Shown piece after piece: positions 51,216-62,850 of a DNA stretch of 64,000 bases. Under the pieces are notes generated by a model. That model worked only from the letters and a program-made list of their open reading frames with translations, was not told where the DNA came from and did not search any database. Made by a program: the position numbers and the translations under genes. Each line of letters opens with the position of its first letter. The stretch's first letter is position 1. Origin of the DNA: Haematococcus lacustris (lineage: Eukaryota; Chlorophyta; Chlorophyceae; Chlamydomonadales; Haematococcaceae); NCBI GenBank assembly GCA_030144725.1, contig JASKMD010000007.1, positions 8,605,568 to 8,669,567 of the forward strand. The letters run 5' to 3'.

Positions 51216-53003
51216 CATGTGCATCATGGCACGAGCAAAGTAAAACAAACAATTCAATTGCCCCTGACAAGGGGGGATGTGTGTGCGATAGAGTGTGCAT
51301 AGTGTAGGGTAGGGCTCTATCGACTCTTGGGGCTAGAACCCCCTAGGTTAGGGACACACAGGGTTGTGGGGTGGCAGTTGAGCTATGAAATTTTGCACGC
51401 AGGTGGATGGCATGTAGTCAGGCGACCCAACTAAAAAATAATGACAGGAAATGACAGGAAACTGACCCCTGGTAATCAAAACGACGCCGCGTCTCAGCCA
51501 CGTGGCTTTTATTTATGTTTCGCACATACCTGGATAGAGGACTCTTTCACCTATGCGGTGCAGCTTGTATCATTAAATACTGTGCAGTGTGCTGGGTGCT
51601 ATGGCGGCTCAAATCTTCCCATTCAAATCCATGCACTTTTTGCTCATGCGGGCCTCGCCGCGAGAGCCCGCCGCGACCGACGTGGCCCAGGAGCACCTGC
51701 ACATAGTGAGGGACAGTCGCCGCAGTCAAAACGGTTCACATGGCATGCCAAACCAATGTATCAGCGCCCCTCCACCCATGCTCAGAAATATGCAAGGTTG
51801 CTGCGATGCTTGACCCCTTCGTGAGCAGTACTGTTGGCCTGGCCACTCTGCAATGCCTCACAAGGTGTGTATGCCATTGCTATGTTACCTTCCTCGACAT
51901 GTTGGGTCCGATCCCTCCCGCCCGCCCCCCGCTTGCGTGTCAAGCTCGTGTACAGCTCCGCTGTGGCCCCCTGCTGCTCAGATGGAGGGGTGAGCATGCC
52001 AGGGGCGGCACCAGCAGCAGCTGCCAGCTGCTGCCAAGGGGGGGGCAGCAGGAGGGGTGGGCAGCCCAGCACCAGCACCAGCACCAGCACCAGGACCTGC
52101 ACCAGTGAGGGGGCTGGGAGGGGGTGGTGGGGTGGGTGGGAGGGCGGGGCCGGGGTTGGGAGGGGGTAGCAAGGGTGGGAGGGCAGTGAGGGGGTTGGGA
52201 GGGGGTGGGGTAGGGGGGTGGGAGGGCGGGGCTAGGGTTGGGAGGGGGTAGGAGGAGGTAGGAAGGCTATGCTGGGCTGGGGAGGGGGTGGGGGTGCAAG
52301 GGCGTGCAAGGGGGTGCGAGGGGGCACGGTCCGGGCGGTCGGAGTAGGCTAGTCATTCCTGCAAGGCAAAGTCGGGTCACGCCAATGTCATTTGGAGCAG
52401 GCCTGATCATCTAATTGCCATGCTTTCTTCTCCAGCAGCTGTGACGTCGAGTAAGGAACAGAGTTACTAGTCGAAAGTCTGGAAACTCACAATGGTCAGC
52501 TCACAACATGCCATTTTGTGGATGGGGGTCTCCATTCCTGAGAGAGAGACGCACGTTTTCCGCGTATGCAACAATGTCGAGTAGTAACTTGCCCAACGAT
52601 GGCCCTCCAACACCGCCTGCACCAATAAGAAGCTCGCGGAGCGAGCCTGGCGGGCTGAAATGTGATTGTACTTCCGGCTCGATGCCAAGCACAGTTCGCT
52701 CATTGGTGCCTCTACTCACCACTAGACCAATCGATAGTGAGCAGCTGAGGTGTGTCCGCGCTCGCTTGCGCCGGCATGACTCTGATGCAAGGGTTTACTC
52801 GCCGCTTGCCAGTAGATGCGGAGCAACAAACGCTAACGAAATCGGTGCACTTTGTAGCGAGTACTTGCATGAAGATTACCAACCCCATGTTGGGGACTCC
52901 TGACACTGACTCCTGTGGAGAAGTGTAGGGGCTTCACAGGAGGATAGGGATACAGGACAGCCTGCATGTTCATTTGTAAGCTGAAATAAAAGCTGAAATA
53001 AAA
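51216..53003. other. Fanzor 3' flank and unassigned sequence
   Basis: The first 200 bp hold two small hairpins (cccc-tgacaa-gggg at 51261-51274 and gggg-ctagaa-cccc at 51329-51342). A possible first exon (ATG 51600, MAAQIFPFKSMHFLLMRASP... to a donor at about 51706) and an open frame at 52577-52906 ending EYLHEDYQPHVGDS may belong to an unrecognised gene, but I cannot join them. 52000-52330 is G-rich low-complexity repeat. Confidence 0.35.
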
Positions 53004-55560
53004 GGTCACCCCGGACCCGCCAATCCATCGCCTGCGCATCGCACCACGCGCTAGTGAAGGGTAGCTGAGGCTATCACGGTAAGTCACGCGCGCTGAAACT
53101 CGCGTTTTAGTCTGAAGCCTTTGTCCCAGATCACCGCCCGCCACCAGGTCGAAAATTGAGATAGCGCAAACAAGTTGCGACCCACTCACAAGAGCAGGGT
53201 GGCGAGGCGCTCCGTGGCGTCCGTAGCAAGTTCGCACTAATGAGGCAGGCTCGTAGTGCGCCGCAGGCTATCGCAGTGAGCCGTGCTACCACGCCATGTC
53301 ACTACACCACGAGACTGAGTCACGCCACGCTTCGCTCGGTGCAAGCTGGGTCGGTGCAAGCTGGGTGCATGGCACTGTCATTTTTTTCGTGGCGTTCGTG
53401 GCGCCCGCCACAATGGAGGTTTCCGGCACTGCCACTGCCACTACTTACAAGCTTGGCACCTATCGCTTTACGGTGTGCCAAGGCAGCGCGACGTCGGGGC
53501 CCAGGAGGGCTCATCGCATTTTTCGGTATCAACTTCGCGAACCGTGCGAGAAATGTAGCGATGTGGGCGCCTAGCGACTACACAGGGTCCAACCCGTCGG
53601 GGATACCCCCGAGGACGCCGCCAATCGCCCCCTGTGATGAGCTCGACCCATGCCGGAATATAGACCCGCCCAGCTATCAGTGAAAGGTGGAAGCACGTGG
53701 AAAGGACCACTGACCAAAAAGTTTATGGTCTTGACAGAAGCGCCGGAATTATGGGGTCAAGGCTTTAGCAGAGTGCACGGTAGCGAAACAAAGTCCACGC
53801 ACGGTGCTGCTGACACCTGGTCACCCCCGCCATTGGCCGCACCCTCGATAAAATCTTACTGGTCTTAGAGAATTTTACAGCGACTCTTGCGCAGGTCGAT
53901 GCAGCCCATCACAGCGAAGCCAGCGTGCTGCTCGAACTGATGTGCACCTGTGCCGGGGCGGGCGGGGGTGCTGGAAGATTGGGTCGCGCTGTGACGGGAA
54001 CAGCTTGCTTGGTGGGGCTGTGATCGGCGAACAGCTATCACGCTCAGCGGCCCAGCGACATGGACGAGCTCGATTTTTTGAATTTCTGTCGGGCCCAGGA
54101 ACCCCCTTGATCTGTGTTCTAGTGCTAGTGCTAGTGCTGATGATATGCTTGAGAGTTCTGGTATGTCTTGTGGCTGTCCTTACACCACAACAGCGTGCAA
54201 CTCGTGTCACGTCACCCCAAGTCAAATTTTCATAAATGGGCACTTTTTCCGGCCGCCATAACTGTCCAACCAGGACGTCGAATGATGAATGGTCAGTTCT
54301 GTGCGGCTCCTTGTGTGGGTTCCTAACGTGTCATGAGAACAGAAACGCGTTGTCTTGTGTGGGCCGTTTCATGTGTGGGCGCAGGACTTAGGGCGTTCCC
54401 GGCCAGGTCATATTAAGACCCGGGTCTTAAGACCCTGAGGATTTTGAACGGGGTCTTCAGACCTCACCGGCCCACCGGCGGCACACATCAGCGCCACTAG
54501 CGCTATGACTACGCCTGTCAGTCTTACACCGCCCGACACCGAAGACACTCATCCTCCAGCCGAAGCTCGCTGGACCTAAAAGTACAAATGAGTACCTATG
54601 AGTAGAGTGCAGTGGCCTATGCCGGATGTAATTGTCTGAGTGTCGATGTGCCATTCTTAAGACCTTTAGGACCCAAAACATCTTAAGACCTTTAGGACCC
54701 AAAACATCAGGCGGGTCTTAAGACCCGGCACGCCCTACGCAGGACATTTATATCAGCTCAGTTTCTACAACTTTTTGACCGATTCTTGCTGCTCTTGGTT
54801 GCTCGGAAGCCACAGACATCAACTATAAGAACATCCTGTGCAACCTGAAAAATCAAATGTCCGTCGCGGGTTGGGGAAATTGCAGGTTCAGGTTCAGGTT
54901 TTGCAGGTTCACCCGAAATTGCAGGTTCAGCAGCAATCCGCCGTCGCGGTCACGCCCCCAGCTTGGGAGATGGTATCGATGCGTGCTGGGACGCAGCGGC
55001 ACTGTCGCGTGCTGACCTGAAAATTTAAAATGTCCGTCGCGGTTTGGGCCCAGCCACCCGGCAAACCGCTGGGGCTGGCTCCACTCTAGTTAGGCCATAA
55101 GCAGCTCATCGCACCAATCGGCGGCCTCATCCGTGCAGAAATGAGAAAGTTTTTATCTCTTGAGCCACGGGGGTGCGGCCAATGGCGGGGGTGACCACCT
55201 GAGGGAGATGCTGTGCATGCTTGGAGGCAGGATCAGGCAGGTCCCGGCTCAGGTGTCAGAAGGGCCCGGGCCAGGTTTTAGGAAGTACACGGGCCATGAG
55301 GGGTCCCGACCCAACCCAGGGAATCTTACGCTTCGACCTGCGACCCACGTACGGTCGCACCCCGTTGAGCCCCAGGTTGCAGCGAGCGACCATGTTCACA
55401 GTCCGCGGGAATGGCGGGCGGAGTGATCTGGGAGGCTTCAGTCCAAAACGCGAGTTTCAGCGCGCGTGACTTACCGCGATAGCCTCAGCTACCCTTCACT
55501 AGCGCGTGGTGCGATGCGCAGGCCTGGCACGGATTGGCGGGTCCAATGGCCGGGGTGACC
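53004..55560. mobile_element. inverted-repeat DNA element, about 2.56 kb, with nested copies
   Basis: Terminal inverted repeats of about 145 bp: 53004-53148 starts GGTCACCCCGG, and 55412-55560 read on the minus strand starts the same. Both continue through GCGCATCGCACCACGCGCTA and later CCCAGATCAC. Inside is a second inverted pair of 26 bp (53819-53844 and 55171-55196) with the related terminus GGTCACCCCCGCCATTGG, suggesting an inner related copy. No transposase was recognised, so it is probably non-autonomous. Confidence 0.7.
54388..54737. mobile_element. 350-bp hAT-like MITE with 8-bp target duplication
   Basis: CGCAGGAC is found at both 54380-54387 and 54738-54745. The element begins (T)TAGGGCGTTCC and ends GGCACGCCCTA, giving short inverted ends that fit hAT termini. 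Near each end is the palindrome GGGTCTTAAGACCC, and a 28-bp direct repeat (cttaagacctttaggaccca...) occurs before the right end. It lies inside the 53.0-55.6 kb element. Confidence 0.8.
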
Positions 55561-55607
55561 AAAAGCAGATGAAGCAGATGAAGCTGACATAAAAGCAGAT
55601 GAAGCTA

Positions 55608-55971
55608 TCTTGCTGCATTTATCTAAGGGCAGCATGGTGTTGTGCTTGGTCAGCCAAGGTCTCAACAAGATGCGTGGAGGGCGTAACCTTGATAACATGT
55701 GCCAGCTCTGCACCAGCATCAGGTGTGAGCTGCCTTTGAACCGCTTCCTCATTTACGACCAGTCCAGAGCGGACGACTTGCATATGGCGCGAGGTACGTG
55801 CTACATGAGTGCGAGCGACATCCCTGAACTTTTGCCAAGATCGGGACATCCCAACCGCCTCAGCCGCTCCAACCGCAAAATCAGGCCACTTCACGCACCT
55901 ATCCGCGGAGCACGGTGAAGAGCGAGAGAGTAGAACTGCACATTCTAGCACGTAATCGCACTTGCCTGGGC
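55608..55971 (+). repeat. 364-bp dispersed repeat, copy 2, abutting CHLI2
   Basis: Partner of 47620-47983. It ends 4 bp before the CHLI2 start codon at 55976, so it would form that gene's promoter or 5' UTR. All of its longer frames are open on both strands; no known protein is recognised. Confidence 0.9.
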
Positions 55972-55975
55972 CAAG

Positions 55976-58017
55976 ATGAACATGCAGCACTCTAGTGCTC
56001 GCACTGTGCGGCGACACTCAGGGCGACGTGCTTTCGGCGGGCCGAACACCATCGTCTGTGCCGCTGCCACAGCTCCACCTCCCGCAGTAGCTTTTAAGGC
56101 AACTAAAAACCCAAGCTTCCCGTTCACTAAAATCGCAGACCAGGTGCGCAGACCACAAGTGTCGCTGATTCGTAATTGCCATGCATTCCCACACATGATG
56201 GACGGGCGCCCCTTCCAAACAGGCTGAGATGAAGCTGGCGCTGCTCCTGAATGTGGTTGATCCCAACATTGGTGGTGTGCTGGTTATGGGTGACCGTGGC
56301 ACCGGCAAGTCCGTGGCGGTATGTTCTCTTCCTTCCAGCAAGGGTGCCACCAGCGTCGCTGCTGTAGCCCCAGCAGCTGCTTGTCCTGCTTGAGCCGCTG
56401 CAGCTGGCGCCTGTGTATCACTGAGGTGGTGGGAGCCGGCTGCACCCCAGGCGGAAGCTCCTCCCTTACTGCACGCCCGGGTAGTCTTCTTGTTTTCTGG
56501 CTCAAAGGGAGTGTGCCATCCCTGCCTGCCCTGCAGGTGCGGGCTGTGGTTGACCTGCTGCCAGAGATCCAGGTGGTGCCTGACGACCCCTTTAACAGCC
56601 ACCCCACCGACACCAAGCTCATGGGCCCCTACGCTCTCACGCGCTACCGCAACGGGGAAGATCTGCCTTCCAAGACAATCCGCACGCCCCTGGTGCGCCT
56701 GCCCTGCTCTGGTGCGCCTGCCCTGCCCTGGACCACCTTACAGCCCCTGGATCATGCCACCGCCCTGGACCACCCGACCACACTGTACTAGCTCACTGGG
56801 CGGTGTGACAGGTCCACTGCTCGCTGCACCACACTGAGCACAGTCCCGGTTGACTGTTGCGGCGGAGTGCAGCACCTGCCCTGTAGGACCCCCTGTGGGG
56901 ACTGCAGCACTGTGCACCACTGGCTGCTGCTCACCATGCACAGCTGCAGCTGACATGGCAATGCCCAGCTGCCATGCGAGCAACTCTGTACGGCCACACC
57001 TTGGGGACACAGCTAGGATAGGGGTAGTTTTACATAGGGCGGATAGGGCTAGTTTTACCTAGGGCTGATGGGGCGGACACAAGTAAGAATAGGCTAAGAA
57101 GTGGCTGTATGTCCCCGTGATGTAAAGGAATGGCAGCAGCACTCGATGCACAGCTGCGGTCAGGATGTCGATGCCTAGCAGCCATACGAGGCTGGCTGCT
57201 CAGAAGTGTGAACCAAGACCCACAACAACAGCTGCGGTGGACTGCAGCTGTCAGCTGCAGCAGGGCACTGAATGGTTCCATTGGCCCATGTGGCAAGAGG
57301 CTGCAGCACTGTGTGCACCAGCCTGAGGGAAGTGGGCAAGGAAGGAGCAAAGAAGGGGTATTGTGAAGGCTGTTGGGTAGGCTGGGTGTGAGAGTGCATC
57401 AGTGCATCAGAGCAGCAGCAGCAGCAGCAGCAGTGGCGGCAGCCACAGCAGTGGCGGCTGCAGCGGCGGCAGTGGCAGTAGCAGCGGGAGCAGCGGCGCA
57501 GCGTCAGCAGGATCGGCAGGTAGTTCAGGCAGCTGTTGATGAGTGTGATGGCCAAATGACCTGAAAGATGGGAGGTGGGTGGTGGTTGGGAGGTGGCCAA
57601 GGGGCAGGGGTGATGGTGGTGAGTGTCAGCCAAGCAGCCTGGTGCCGGGCGTGGGGTGTCTGTGCAGGTTGAGCTGCCACTGGGCGCCACGGAAGATCGC
57701 ATCTGCGGCACCATTGACATTGAGAAGGCGCTGTCAGAGGGTGTGAAGGCGTTTGAGCCAGGCCTGCTGGTGAGCGTGCCCCAGGGCTGGCTTAGTGTGA
57801 AACTAAGTCCCATGCAGCTAGGCGTGCTGGTGGGCCTGCCCCAGGGCTGCTCCAGTCGCTGTGATTGCTGCTGTGCCTGCCTGGTTGGCTCAGGGGGCAG
57901 GGTGGAGGGTTGTTCCCCTGGAGTGTGCCTTGGCTGCTTTGGCCCGCACTGCGCTAGACTGGGCCCAGGGGGGCAGGGGAAGGGGTGCACTGGGGGAAGG
58001 GGTGCACTGGGGTCTGG

Positions 58018-58050
<33 letters not shown>

Positions 58051-61000
58051 CCTTCTCAAGGAGCTGTATTGGGGTAGAGCAGGAGGAGCAGGAGGGGAGG
58101 GACGGGGCTGTGCATCAAATGTACATATTGGGAGTGGGTGCTTGGATTGAGAGGGGCAGGAGGAGCAGGAGGGGGTGGGTTAGGGGTGGGCGAGAGGGCA
58201 GGCAGGGGGTGAGGGGAGGTGCAGCACTGATGCCAGCTGCTGGGAGACCACGAGGCAGGTGGGCAAGGGGAGGGGAGGGGGAGCACAGGGCAGGGGTGCA
58301 GGGGGAGCTCAGGGAGAGGGTGAAGTAGAGCTGTCCCATGCAGCTGTAGTGACCCAGTTACCCGCAACCCCACCTGCCCAAGCCCTGCATGCGTGCGGCA
58401 CCTCAGCTGCTCATCCCCTCCTGCCCTTCTTTCTCTCGCACCTCATCTGCCTGGGGTGATTCCAGCACCTGAGGGGCGCCCTGCACCACTAAGGTGGGGA
58501 TGGCACCTGTCTATGGGGCCTCAGGCCAAGGCCAGCCACGGGGTGCCCTCCACCACTAAGGTGGGGACTAGCATTGCTGTCGGAGCAAGGTGTGCTGGGT
58601 TCAGCCAGCCCATCAGGGGTTTAGCTAAAGTGTGTTTTAAGTGCGACTCCTGTCCTAGGCTCCGCTCAGTGGCTTAGTGCTTTACTGTGTTTGTCCGGTG
58701 AAGCGCTGCCTCTTAGCGAGGGCTTTTTTCTCCTTCAAGTGCACTGTCCTATGCGACTGCAGGCCAAGGCCAATCGCGGCATCCTGTACGTGGATGAGGT
58801 GAACTTGCTGGACGATGGCCTGGTGGATGTGGTGCTGGACGCAGCCGCCAGTGGCATCAACACGGTGGAGCGCGAGGGCGTGTCCATTGTGCACCCCGCA
58901 CGCTTCATCATGATCGGCTCTGGCAACCCTACGGTGCGCTTGCACACATCACACCTCACGCATCACACTTTGTTTTTTTCCCACACAGCAAACCACACAG
59001 TAAATGCCACTTTGATGTTCAGGTGCAATGGCCCATGCAATAGTTGTGATCATACACTCTTCAATCCACACATCACTCTGTTGCCACAGGTGCATTGGGT
59101 TGCACGGGGTTGCATGTTGAGGGGTAGACAATTGTGCAGCGCCTGGGCCAGGGGAAGCTTATTGGCACCCTGATCAGGTCAGCTGGGGTTATGGTGCCGG
59201 AGGCAAGGGGGTTGGGTTAGTGGCACTTGTCTTGGTTTTTGCGTGTTACACATCTGGCATCACACACATCACTCTGTGCATGCTGGGCTGCCCCAGCTGA
59301 TGAGGCAGGCACCCAGCCGCCCTTACTGCTGGGTCTGGGACGGGAGGGGTTGCTGGCTGCGAACATCGCCAGTTCCCACTGCCACCATGAGTTGCCTGGA
59401 CCCCTGCATCCCTTCCTCCTGGCCCCTTCCTCATGCCCCACTGCCCCCTCTCCCCTGACGCACCGGACCTCTCCTCCCAGATCCCCAGGTGGCTCCCTGG
59501 ACCTGCCCCTATCAGCTTGCCCAGCCCACTGTCCCGAGCTGAGGCTGCAGCCCTGCCCTTAGGGCTCCCTAGCCTGCGGCCAGACTGCCCCGGCTGCCCC
59601 TGGCCACCTTGCTTGCCCCTGGCCTGGCCCAACCCAGGTGTGTGCATGTGCATGTGCAGGAGGGTGAGCTGCGGCCACAGCTGCTGGACCGCTTCGGCCT
59701 GAGTGTCAGCGTGTCCACCATCCAGGACAAGGCGGCGCGCACGCAGCTGGTGCTGGACCGCATGGCGTATGACAGCGACCCTGACGCGGTGCGGGCCAGG
59801 CGGGGGGGCCCAGGGAGGAGGGGTGTTGGTCAGGAAGGGGGGCCAGAGGGGAAGGGGTGTGTGGGCTAGGCAAGGTTTGCAGGGAAAGGGTCCTCTCGGG
59901 GGCATGGCTGCAGCTGTGCATCCCCAGCCCCAGGCTGCATGGGACAGGGAGCAGGTCAGGGCTGACCCGCTGGCCTACCTAACCATGACAGCCAGCCTGA
60001 CTTGACTTGTGGTGCACTTGACTCAGTGCATTCGCCGTCCTTCCGTGTATGGCCACCATCAGGCCCCCTCACTGCCTCCCAGCCTTACCACCCTGCTTGC
60101 CTGCTGCCACCATCCCCCCCTGCTGCCGAGTGTGCGGCTGTTGTGCTGGCATTCAGCTGCCATGCTGCTGCTGCTGCCGCTGCTGCTGCTGCCGCTGCTG
60201 CTGCTGCCGCTGCTGCTGCTGCGGGTACTGCTGCTGTGTAGCTGGTGGAGAGTGCTCGCCCAGCCCAAGAGGCCCTGATGAAGCAGCTGTCTGAGGCGCG
60301 GGCGCGGCTGCCCAGAGTGAAGATCAGTGACGAGTTGCAGCTGCTCATCTCTGAGCTGTGCTCAAAGTAGGGCACAGCCGCTGTGCTGGGGAAGGAGCAG
60401 CAGGCAGGAGCAGGCGTGGGGGGCAGGCAGTGGAAGGGCGGTGGAGGGTGTGGGTAAGGGCAGGGTGTGATAGGGGGAGGGCAGCGGCAGGCGTGGGGGA
60501 GGCAGGGCAGGCAGGACGGGCAATGGGAGGGCAGCGGAGGTCAGCAGGGAAGGAGGAGGGCCCGGTGGGGTGCGTGAAGGCCTGGGTGTCACGCTCCTGC
60601 TGCTCGCCCCTTGCTTCTGAGCCCCACAGCCAGGCGGACAGCCAGGGCCCTGTGTGCCCGGCTGCAGGCTGGAGGTGGATGGTCTGCGAGGTGACCTGGT
60701 GACCAACCGCGCTGCCAAGGCTCTGGTGGCGTTTGAGGGCCGGGATCGCGTCACCCAGGAGGACATCGAGCGCGTGGTCGCGTTTTGCTTGAACCACAGG
60801 TGAAGCTCTGGCTGTCTGCTGCACAGGCATGCCTCCTGTCAACACCCATCAGCGGTGCTGGCGCAGCAAGCCTGGTGCAGTCTTACCTCCTGGCAAGGCA
60901 GCGTCATGTCACGCTGCTTGCATTGCATGGCGTGGACGCGTATTGGTACCTGCTTAGACGGGTGTGCAAGTGCATGCGTGTGTGACAGGATGCGAAAGGA

Positions 61001-61193
61001 TCCGTTGGACCCCATTGACAACGGCATGAAGGTGAGACTTCTGTTCAAGAGAATGACGGACCCTGAGGTCATGCGGCGAGAGGAGGAAGCCAAGCGCAAG
61101 AGGGAGGAGGCGGAGAAGAAGGCAAAGGAGTCGGGGCAAGCGAACAGAGGGGCAATGAAGGCAGGAGCCTGGGGTGGGCTGCCTGGCAGGTAA
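55976..61193 (+). CDS. CHLI2: magnesium chelatase subunit I, CHLI2 type, 9 exons
   Basis: Exons read: 55976-56143, 56223-56318, 56537-56692, 57668-57769, 58763-58933, 59660-59788, 60242-60366, 60668-60799, 60989-61193. It encodes the AAA+ motor that loads Mg into protoporphyrin IX with CHLD and CHLH in the chloroplast. The N-terminal 40 residues look like a transit peptide. Motifs: [20 protein letters not shown], Walker [29 protein letters not shown], Walker B region [46 protein letters not shown] (arginine finger region) and [22 protein letters not shown]. The C-terminal extension [20 protein letters not shown] ending GAWGGLPGR is typical of CHLI2 and absent from CHLI1. Introns 3, 4 and 5 are 0.7-1.0 kb and repeat-rich. 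Confidence 0.93.
57414..57505. repeat. (GCAGCG)-type trinucleotide repeat in CHLI2 intron 3
   Basis: Imperfect cag/cgg repeats. Similar (ctg)n tracts lie in intron 4 (58018-58050) and intron 6 (60160-60235). Confidence 0.85.
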
Positions 61194-61369
61194 CGAATGT
61201 GTAGCTCATCGAACGGATGAGGATGTGTATAATGTGAGAATGGCCGAAATGTTCGCGTCCCCGGTTGGTTAGGTTCGGTAGGTGTGTCCTTAACCGCCCG
61301 TTCGCCTTGACGCGCCCAGAGGCAACCTGGACAGCAAACAATCGTTCAGGCTTAAGAGCCAACACTGCG

Positions 61370-62180
61370 ATGTACGGATTCCATCTGGGAAGGCGTGCAG
61401 CGGGACCCAGCACGGAGAATGCAGAAAACATCCACCCAGTCACAGGAGCTTACAGCTTTACTCCCTCTCCATACAACGGAGAACAACATGTCGTCGGCGC
61501 AAAACCCAATGTGCAAGAAAGCAAGAAGATGACTGGGAGCGCGGGAGGAGCACAGCGCAGACCCTTAAGTGATGTAACACAGTGGTACAGGCACCAGGTG
61601 GGTCTCTAGCAGGCGTGGGCGTGGATGGGTCAATGTTTGCGCACCCCCCAACTTGCAAGTTTCCCCCGACAGGACTGCTCCAGTGAAGCCAACGGACACT
61701 TCCTCGGCAGCGCGAGTACTCAGGTGCGGCGCGTTGAGCAGCAAGTTCATACATTGTTCGTATTCCCAAAACCAGGCGTTGCTGCTTCACAGGACGCTAC
61801 CAGCGCGACTGTCACCCTACACAGCCTACTGTCGCAGAAGCAAGGTGCGCGACCTGTACAGCAGCGTGCCCTGGAGGCTTGCACGCGAGCAGCATGATGT
61901 CAATTGTGCAAGTCATTCGACACCAAGCCAGTACAAACCAAACTCGAAATCAAAACTCAAATTGCTTGCTCACAAGCCAGACATCACAAGGCAGGACTTG
62001 TTATAGCCTTCCTAACCTGACTGCTCAAGTATCCCTACCTGGCACCAGCCCTGCCAGTTTCAGCTTCATGCTTATTATATTACATGCATGCCTTTGCCAG
62101 GTGCAGGCATCAGCCAACGGCTCCTTGCGGATGGGTCGAGACAAGGCGTGACCAGCTTGAGCAAGTTGCGCATGCGATGA
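61370..62180 (+). CDS. small hypothetical protein, 4 exons
   Basis: Exons 61370-61597, 61673-61723, 61793-61844 and 62101-62180 join with consistent phases and GT-AG borders to about 136 residues. The start MYGFHLGRRAAGPSTENAEN is the first ATG, 177 bp after the CHLI2 stop on the same strand. The sequence is polar and probably disordered (IHPVTGAYSFTPSPYNGEQH, then PLSDVTQWYRHQ) and ends GVTSLSKLRMR. No domain, signal peptide or membrane segment is seen and I do not recognise a family. Clean splice sites and codon-like composition support a real gene. Confidence 0.5.
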
Positions 62181-62850
62181 AGCCAGAAGTTAAACATGCA
62201 GCCCATTGCCTGATGTTGGTTCTTTCATGGCTAGTGAACAGCTAGTGGTCATAGGGCATCATTGCCGACCAGCTCATCTGGCACAACACAGCACATTAGA
62301 CAATTCACTAGACACAGCACATCATGATATAGACAGGCATGCTTTGCCAACATATGTTAGCAGCCCCTCTCGACGCAAACAGTCGAGCACATACCTGGCC
62401 ATGCTTGACATGCAGGTCACGCGTTGGCATGATGGAGAAGGGGTCATTAGGGCAGGTCTGCAAGGCAGGTCACCAGGAATCAATTGCCAAGGTTTTCACG
62501 CACACATTCCTCCCATGCATACTTTAGGCAGGTTTTACCCCTGAGATGCAACTCATGGGTCATCAGATTGCATGACTATGTCGACTAGCTCTGACTCCCT
62601 GATGCACCTGACACACTGACACACCTTTGACACACATTTGACAGTGCCTTATAAGAGTAAGCTGTAGGGGTGGGGCTCTTGGACTTTGACAGTGTAAGGG
62701 AGTGGGGGCGCCTGACCGGCAGTCCAGTGTGCCTCGGCAGAGCTTCAGGTTGTCTATGGGCATAAACCCTGCACCCTTACAAAATGTTGTTCCATGTTGA
62801 ATGAGTTATGTTTGTCTGCGACACAGTAAGCCACATTACACAGACAGGCT
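62181..62850. other. intergenic stretch, no gene recognised
   Basis: Short open frames only. It contains gcatgc-rich and cacattaga/cacagcacatc phrases but no motif. Confidence 0.4.
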
